9,705 nucleotides of DNA, taken from positions 1 through 9,705 of the forward strand of contig JBFGCT010000159.1 in assembly GCA_041581055.1 (NCBI GenBank). The letters are read 5' to 3'. Origin of the DNA: JBFGCT01 sp041581055. Its GTDB lineage: Bacteria; Actinomycetota; Acidimicrobiia; Acidimicrobiales; Ilumatobacteraceae. A program made the position numbers and the translations under genes. Below are positions 5,678 through 9,705 of this stretch, one piece after another (within the stretch, counting starts at the first letter, position 1; each line of letters starts with the position of its first letter). Below the pieces are notes generated by a model. The model saw only the letters and a program-made list of their open reading frames with translations. It was not told where the DNA came from and did no database searches.

Positions 5678-6987
5678 GCCGACCGGCCCCGGTGGCCCCG
5701 GAATCGATGGAGCAGCAACACGACCCTCGCGATGTCCTGCCCGGAGCGCCATTCGACCACCGGCACGCCCCGACGCCGGAGATCGGCGACGCGCTCGGCG
5801 AACATCAACGAGGCGAGCCGCGTGACCTCGGACCGCACGCCGGGATCGGCCTCGGCGGTGAGCTCGCTGATGTCGAGGGCGACCACGGCGACGCTGCGGC
5901 CCGACCGGCGCAGGCCGATCAACCGCTTGACGGTGCGCGCCCGTTCGAGCGGGCTGATGGCGACGACGAGCGCGGCGGGCGGCACGTCGAGCGGGGTGCC
6001 CGCCGCGCCGAGACGGGCCCGGCTCAGCGGCGAGAACGCGTCGATCACCGCTTCGAGCACGGCGTAGCGAGCCCGGCGGCCGGTCGTCGGCGGGAGCCAC
6101 GTCGTGCGGATGCCCTCCGCCGCGACGCCGACCCTGTCGTTCGCCGCGAGGTGGGCGCGGGCGACCTCCCACGCCGCGCGCCCGGTGCGCAGGGCCAGGT
6201 CGAGGCCGACCTCGCTCTGGCCGGAGAGCCCGTCGGGCAACGTGTCGAGCACGATCACGACGTCGCCGGAACGCTCGGGGTGCCGGCGGTTCACCTGGAG
6301 CTGACCCCGGCGCAACGTCGCCCGCCAGTTGAGGTCGCGCACGCGGTCACCGGGATGGTGGTCGCGGATCTCGGCGAAGTCGTAGCCGTCGCCGAGCCGG
6401 CGGGTCGCGAGGTGGGCGCCGGCGGTGGCGTGGGCCTTGGCCGGCGGTAGGAGGCGGTCGAGGTGGCGGGCGCTCGGGAGCACGGTCATCTCCGGGAGCG
6501 TGAGCGCCTGGGCCTGCCGCTCGAGCAGCGAACCGTGATCGATCAGGCGCACCTCGACGACACCGAGGCGGTGGCGCCCCCACCGCTCCGCCTCGATCGC
6601 GAGCGGGACGCCGAACGGGCGCCGAACACCGACCGGCACGTGCCACGCCCACGGCTGTCCGTCCGGTGGGCGCAGTCCGCTCGCCGCGAGATCGACCCGC
6701 AGCTCGACGGTGTAGCCCGCGGGAGCGTCGACGTCGATCCGCCCGTTGACGGCATCGCCCTCGATGCAGCGCCGCGAGTCGAGGGAACAGCGAACTCGGA
6801 CTGTCGCCGGGTCTCGACGACCGAGGCCGAGCGCGATGCCGACGAAGCAGGGTGCGGCGATGACCGCCATCCGCAGCTCGCCGCTGATCACCGCGAGCAC
6901 GGTCGCGCCGATGGCGACGGACAGGTAGATCGTGAGCCGCTCGTCCCGGTGTGGCCGCAGCTCCTGCGTCGCCGAGACGTCGCTCAC
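5674..6987 (-). CDS. DUF58 domain protein, MoxR partner
   Basis: A 437-residue protein. An N-terminal hydrophobic hairpin (about 17-36 and 40-56) is followed by a beta-rich region (62-170) and then the DUF58 signature at about 201-233: YDFAEIRDHHPGDRVRDLNW, with R-G-Q-L-Q-V after it. GDVVIVLD (241-248) follows, the first strand of a von Willebrand A-like fold. The metal-binding DxSxS of true vWA domains is not intact here (D248-T-L-P-D), as is common for DUF58. Proteins of this family are encoded beside MoxR ATPases and are thought to work with them in folding, assembly or cofactor loading of target proteins. The GTG start overlaps the moxR-like TGA (GTGA, 6987-6984), and the gene overlaps its downstream neighbour by ATGA. 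An upstream extension of the frame exists but would overlap the ATPase gene and is rejected. Confidence 0.92.
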   Translation of the reverse strand: MSDVSATQELRPHRDERLTIYLSVAIGATVLAVISGELRMAVIAAPCFVGIALGLGRRDPATVRVRCSLDSRRCIEGDAVNGRIDVDAPAGYTVELRVDLAASGLRPPDGQPWAWHVPVGVRRPFGVPLAIEAERWGRHRLGVVEVRLIDHGSLLERQAQALTLPEMTVLPSARHLDRLLPPAKAHATAGAHLATRRLGDGYDFAEIRDHHPGDRVRDLNWRATLRRGQLQVNRRHPERSGDVVIVLDTLPDGLSGQSEVGLDLALRTGRAAWEVARAHLAANDRVGVAAEGIRTTWLPPTTGRRARYAVLEAVIDAFSPLSRARLGAAGTPLDVPPAALVVAISPLERARTVKRLIGLRRSGRSVAVVALDISELTAEADPGVRSEVTRLASLMFAERVADLRRRGVPVVEWRSGQDIARVVLLLHRFRGHRGRSA

Positions 6988-7967
6988 TGCGGCGGGGCGT
7001 CCTGCCACGACGGCGCGGCCACCGAGTCGACCAGCTCGCGCATCACCGACGCGGCGCGCGTGCCGCGGGCCCACGCCTCGTCGGACAGGACGACCCGATG
7101 GGAGAACGCGGCGAGCGCGACCGCCCGCACATCGTCGGGCGTGACGAAGTCGCGACCGGCGACCACGGCGTGAGCTCGGGCGAGCTTCACGCACGACAGG
7201 CTGCCGCGGGGGCTGACGCCCAGGGTCAGGTCGCGGTGACGACGGCTGCGATCGGCGATCGTGACGACGTACGAGACGATGATCGGATCGACGTGAACGG
7301 CCTCGATGACACGGCGCATGGCGAGGACGTCAGCCGGCGCCGCCACCTGCTGCAGCGTCGGCTGTTCGGTCCCCCGGTCGATCCGCCGGTTGATCAGCTC
7401 GACCTCGTCGGCGACCGCCGGATAGCCCAAGCTCGTGCGGATCAGGAAGCGGTCGAGCTGCGCCTCGGGCAGCGGATAGGTGCCCTCGGACTCGACGGGG
7501 TTCTGCGTCGCGATCACGAAGAACGGCTCGGGCAGGCGGTGGGTCGCGCCGTCGATCGTGATCTGCGACTCCTGCATCGCCTCGAGCAGCGCCGACTGGG
7601 TCTTCGCCGGCGCCCGGTTGATCTCGTCGGCCAACACGAGCTCGGCGAAGAGCGGACCGGGCTGGAACGCCGGGCGCTGCGCGGCGAGGTCGATCACCGT
7701 GCCGCCCGTGATGTCGCTCGGCAGCAGGTCGGGCGTGAACTGGATCCGCGAGAAGTCGAGGCCGACCGTCGTCGCGATCGACCGGGCGGTCAGCGTCTTG
7801 GCGACGCCGGGGACGTCGTCGAGCAGGACATGGCCCCCGGCGAGCAAGGCCGCGACGACGAGCTCGAGTGACGATCGCTTGCCGACCACCGCTCGTTCGA
7901 GCTCGTCGAGGACGCCGCCGACCAGGCGCGCCGCGTCCGTCGTGGTCATGCTCGGCGCGTCGGTCAC
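6984..7967 (-). CDS. MoxR-family AAA+ ATPase
   Basis: A 327-residue protein, the normal length for MoxR. It has Walker A DDVPGVAKT (50-58; the usual Gly before Lys is Ala, a known MoxR variant), Walker B LVLADEINRAP (110-120), sensor 1 at N156 in ATQNPVESEGTYPLPEAQ, the family LDRF motif (171-174) and sensor 2 arginine R254 in GVSPRGS. The C-terminal helical lid spans about 210-315. MoxR proteins are cytoplasmic chaperone-like ATPases acting with DUF58, DUF4129 and vWA membrane partners. The GTG at 7967 overlaps the previous TGA (GTGA); an ATG six codons later (7949) is the alternative, but the same 4-bp overlap at every junction of this operon favours GTG. Confidence 0.95.
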   Translation of the reverse strand: MTDAPSMTTTDAARLVGGVLDELERAVVGKRSSLELVVAALLAGGHVLLDDVPGVAKTLTARSIATTVGLDFSRIQFTPDLLPSDITGGTVIDLAAQRPAFQPGPLFAELVLADEINRAPAKTQSALLEAMQESQITIDGATHRLPEPFFVIATQNPVESEGTYPLPEAQLDRFLIRTSLGYPAVADEVELINRRIDRGTEQPTLQQVAAPADVLAMRRVIEAVHVDPIIVSYVVTIADRSRRHRDLTLGVSPRGSLSCVKLARAHAVVAGRDFVTPDDVRAVALAAFSHRVVLSDEAWARGTRAASVMRELVDSVAAPSWQDAPPQ

Positions 7968-8437
7968 AGACGCTCCAGCTCGCTGAGCAGCGAGTCGAGC
8001 TCGCCCACGCCGATCCGCTCGGCGTCCTCCGACCCGGCGACGATCGCGGCGAGCGTCGGCGAGAAGTACTCGTGCAGCTCGTCGGGAGCGATCGAGGTCG
8101 ACGAGGAGGGGTGGTGATGGTCGAGGACGCGGCCGACGGCGATCGCGGTGATGCGGCTCCTCGTCCTGGCGGACACGAAGCCGCCGGCGCGGTCGACCTC
8201 GTCGGCGAGCTCGACGATGACGGCGGGCGCGATCGAACGCTCCGGCGCGCCGTCGAGCGGGGCGAACGGCCGGGCGCGAGCCACCTCCCACGACGCGATC
8301 ACCGGCTGGACGAGCACGATCAGCACCGTGATCGTGATGATCGCCACGAGCGCGTGCGCCGATCGGATCGCCGTCCGTGGCGCGATGAGCCCCACCGCCA
8401 GCATGCCGAGCGAGGCTCCGATCACGGCCTGCCTCAT
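7964..8437 (-). CDS. Small membrane-anchored protein between DUF4129 and MoxR genes
   Basis: A 157-residue protein of unrecognised family. Two hydrophobic stretches (about 5-20 and 29-48) form a membrane hairpin or anchor, followed by a soluble tail of about 108 residues. The tail contains PAVIVELADEVDRAGG (71-86), a basic stretch SARTRSRIT (89-97), the histidine cluster DHHHP (106-110) and an acidic C-terminal helix, ELDSLLSELERL (146-157). The ATG overlaps the DUF4129 stop (ATGA, 8437-8434) and the TGA overlaps the ATPase start (GTGA), so it should be made in step with both. From position alone it is probably a structural partner of the MoxR complex. Confidence 0.8.
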   Translation of the reverse strand: MRQAVIGASLGMLAVGLIAPRTAIRSAHALVAIITITVLIVLVQPVIASWEVARARPFAPLDGAPERSIAPAVIVELADEVDRAGGFVSARTRSRITAIAVGRVLDHHHPSSSTSIAPDELHEYFSPTLAAIVAGSEDAERIGVGELDSLLSELERL

Positions 8438-9399
8438 CGGCCCGGTCCGGCCGCCGTCGCCGCCCGCCCCCGCAGCGTGTCGACGGACGCGACGAGCGCG
8501 TGCTGGGCCGCGTCGCGATCGGCGGTCGTCATCGGTCGGATCCCGAAGCGGGCCTGCCCGAACAGATCGACGAGCGCGCCGATCGGACCGTCCGGCAGTT
8601 GCGCCTCGGCCAGGCAGCGACCGACGTGCTCCATCGGTCCCTCCCACGCGTGCCGGCCGAGCCCGACCCGCTCGAGTTCGTCGAGCAGCGTCGCGTACGC
8701 GGCGAGGATCGAATCGCGGGGCGTGTTCGACGCCCGCAGCGCGCCGAGCGAGCGGTCGAGCGCGTCGGCGACCGATTTGACGTCGGCGTCCTCCTCACCG
8801 TCGAAGATGTCGCGTCCCTCGAGGAACAGCACGCCGGAATCGACCGGAACGCGGTCGACCTGCCGGCTGAAGAACCACAGCGCCCACAGCAACAAGCCGA
8901 GCCCGACGATCAGGACGATGGTGACCTCGGCGCCGCTGATGTCGTCGAGGTTGTTCTGGCTCCGTTGCGGAACGAACACGGGGTCGCCCGCGGCGCGCAC
9001 CGCCACGTCGGCGTCGCCGCCCCCTGGCTCGGTGGCCTCGACGAGCACGTTTTCGGCCGGTCCCTCCCCGACGCTCCCCGCCCCGACCAGCGCGCCGAGG
9101 CAGCCCGCCATGATCACCGCGACGAGAGCCACGTCCCGGACGCGGACCCCGAGCGGGAGGCGGCCCCGACACGCCCAGGCGGCGAGGCCGCCGCCGACCG
9201 CGCCGACGAGCGCTCCGACGAGCGCCGCGGGGATCGCCTCGCCGGCCCCGGCCGTCGTGCCCGTCCCGTCGATGATCGATCCGCTGCCGCCGGCGAGGCC
9301 GATCCCGATCCCGATGGCGACGATGACCCAGACCGCCCGGCGCACCAGCCTGCCCTCGACGACGGCGGCATCGGCAACGGCGTCATCGGCTGAGGCCAT
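8434..9399 (-). CDS. DUF4129 domain membrane protein, first gene of the MoxR operon
   Basis: A 321-residue protein with four hydrophobic spans (about 22-38, 56-76, 89-108 and 158-177). The loop between the third and fourth (109-157) is probably extracytoplasmic. The cytoplasmic C-terminal part (about 225-305) matches DUF4129: AAYATLLDELERVGLG, then W-E-G-P-M-E-H-V-G-R and LVDLFGQARFG (277-287), ending in a D-x-x-A helix. DUF4129 often forms the tail of TgpA-like transglutaminase proteins or stands alone beside MoxR/DUF58; here it is alone, with no transglutaminase domain. The ATG at 9399 follows a -10-like TACGGT by 7 nt. This agrees with a leaderless transcript that would carry all five genes. 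Confidence 0.88.
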   Translation of the reverse strand: MASADDAVADAAVVEGRLVRRAVWVIVAIGIGIGLAGGSGSIIDGTGTTAGAGEAIPAALVGALVGAVGGGLAAWACRGRLPLGVRVRDVALVAVIMAGCLGALVGAGSVGEGPAENVLVEATEPGGGDADVAVRAAGDPVFVPQRSQNNLDDISGAEVTIVLIVGLGLLLWALWFFSRQVDRVPVDSGVLFLEGRDIFDGEEDADVKSVADALDRSLGALRASNTPRDSILAAYATLLDELERVGLGRHAWEGPMEHVGRCLAEAQLPDGPIGALVDLFGQARFGIRPMTTADRDAAQHALVASVDTLRGRAATAAGPGR

Positions 9400-9412
9400 C
9401 GCGCGAACCGTA
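9400..9412 (-). promoter_or_regulatory. Putative leaderless promoter of the MoxR operon
   Basis: On the minus strand TACGGT (9412-9407) lies 7 nt before the ATG, so transcription would begin at or one base before the start codon. No Shine-Dalgarno and no convincing -35 box are visible. Confidence 0.4.
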
Positions 9413-9456
9413 GCCGAATCGGGCGGGCGCGGCGCCTGCCGGGCCAGCGGGGACGA

Positions 9457-9494
9457 TTGCGGTCAGGGCACTAGTGCCGTGACCGTGAACGTTC
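9457..9494. repeat. Dispersed palindromic repeat, copy A (two half-units back to back)
   Basis: TTGCGGTCAGGGCACTAG (9457-9474) is repeated exactly at 9620-9637, and ggcactagtgccgtgaccgt (9467-9486) is identical to 797-816. Together they form a long imperfect palindrome, CGGTCA-n-ggcactagtgcc-n-TGACCG (9460-9485), with only the base pair n mismatched. The 8-bp palindrome GAACGTTC (9487-9494) follows. The copy lies in the non-coding gap upstream of the MoxR operon, 55 bp before its -10 box. Confidence 0.75.
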
Positions 9495-9608
9495 GGGGTG
9501 TCGACGTCGAGTCGAGTTCGTCGGTCGCAAGGCGCGGCGACGACTGCGCAGCCTTGCCCTGCGGTGAGGAGCGGAAACGCAGCGTGCGGCGAACTCGGCC
9601 GGCGGAAC

Positions 9609-9637
9609 ACCGCAAACGTTTGCGGTCAGGGCACTAG
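9609..9637. repeat. Dispersed repeat, copy B, joined to an 18-bp perfect palindrome
   Basis: ACCGCAAACGTTTGCGGT (9609-9626) is a perfect 18-bp palindrome. Its right arm runs into the 18-bp direct repeat shared with copy A (9620-9637). Only one half-unit is present: the sequence leaves the repeat right after CTAG. In copy A the equivalent flank is GAACGTTC, so an AACGTT-centred palindrome next to the TGACCG core seems to be part of the unit. Confidence 0.7.
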
Positions 9638-9655
9638 ATGATTGGTTCCAAGGGG

Positions 9656-9691
9656 TTGGGGCTCGGTCAGCGGCTTGCCGACCGGCCCCAA
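9656..9691. other. Bulged hairpin at the right edge, possibly at the end or start of an unseen gene
   Basis: TTGGGGC (9656-9662) pairs with GCCCCAA (9685-9691) and CGGTC (9664-9668) with GACCG (9680-9684), giving a 12-bp stem with one bulged T and an 11-nt loop. No T-run follows on either strand. Two coding readings cross it: a minus-strand C-terminus ending GTNHLVP and a TGA at 9628-9626 inside repeat copy B, or a plus-strand start at ATG 9638 (MIGSKGLGLGQRL). Neither can be preferred from 68 bases. Confidence 0.3.
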
Positions 9692-9705
9692 GGGATTCTC
9701 CGCCC

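Noticed and set aside
5678..6172. Upstream extension of the small membrane-protein frame
   Set aside because: It overlaps the DUF58 gene in another frame with shadow-like composition. The ATGA junction and a good membrane-protein N-terminus support the start at 5677.
5674..6987. True von Willebrand A domain with a metal site in the DUF58 protein
   Set aside because: The DxSxS metal motif is absent at VIVLDTLPD, so only a vWA-like fold is claimed.
6988..7194. Upstream extension of the DUF58 frame
   Set aside because: It lies inside the well-supported MoxR ATPase gene. The GTGA junction gives a start consistent with the rest of the operon.
7868..9637. 589-codon open frame on the plus strand
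   Set aside because: It lies opposite the MoxR operon, has low-complexity Arg/Ser/Thr/Pro composition without domains, and comes from high third-position GC on the other strand.
9457..9637. CRISPR array or insertion-sequence ends
   Set aside because: Only two direct copies with one long spacer, no cas genes, no transposase and no target-site duplication are seen.
9498..9641. 47-codon GTG frame after GAACGTTCGGG next to repeat copy A
   Set aside because: The upstream box is poor and too close, the peptide has no recognisable feature, and it ends within the next repeat copy; chance is likely.

Overview
The window is very GC-rich, tightly packed and rich in GTG starts, as expected of a high-GC actinobacterium. 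Three things suggest a lineage near the Acidimicrobiia (Ilumatobacter-like), although this is only a guess from style: probable leaderless starts 6-8 nt after TACGNT boxes, the MoxR/DUF58/DUF4129 gene set, and a lipoprotein with a peptidoglycan-binding domain. No rRNA, tRNA, CRISPR array, transposase or integrase was seen.

Left part (1-2193): the 3' end of an iron-sulfur bacterial cryptochrome/(6-4) photolyase (+) is followed by a split-barrel flavin/F420-binding protein (+). This converges on a two-gene minus-strand unit: a ketopantoate-reductase-like NAD(P)-dependent oxidoreductase and a small protein with two predicted zinc sites. The two converging genes share the palindromic stop CTAG, which lies inside a dispersed 20-bp repeat.

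Middle (2194-5063): a roughly 300-bp divergent intergenic region precedes a lipoprotein (+) with a prepeptidase-C-terminal-like domain and a C-terminal peptidoglycan-binding domain. It converges on two minus-strand genes of unknown function: a protein with about seven membrane segments, whose promoter region carries a 16-bp perfect palindrome, and a protein with one membrane segment near each end.

Right part (5132-9399): a five-gene minus-strand operon in the order DUF4129 membrane protein, unknown membrane protein, MoxR AAA+ ATPase, DUF58 protein, unknown membrane protein. All four junctions are 4-bp ATGA/GTGA overlaps, so the genes are probably translationally coupled and make one membrane-associated MoxR machine. 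No transglutaminase (TgpA-like) gene and no classical von Willebrand A gene is present in the window. The last 300 bp (9400-9705) are mostly non-coding and hold two more copies of the dispersed repeat, an 18-bp perfect palindrome and a bulged hairpin.

The least explained item is the repeat family, with half-unit core CTAGTGCC(G/C)TGACCG. It appears in four aligned half-units at three places, and at least one copy supplies the stop codons of a convergent gene pair.
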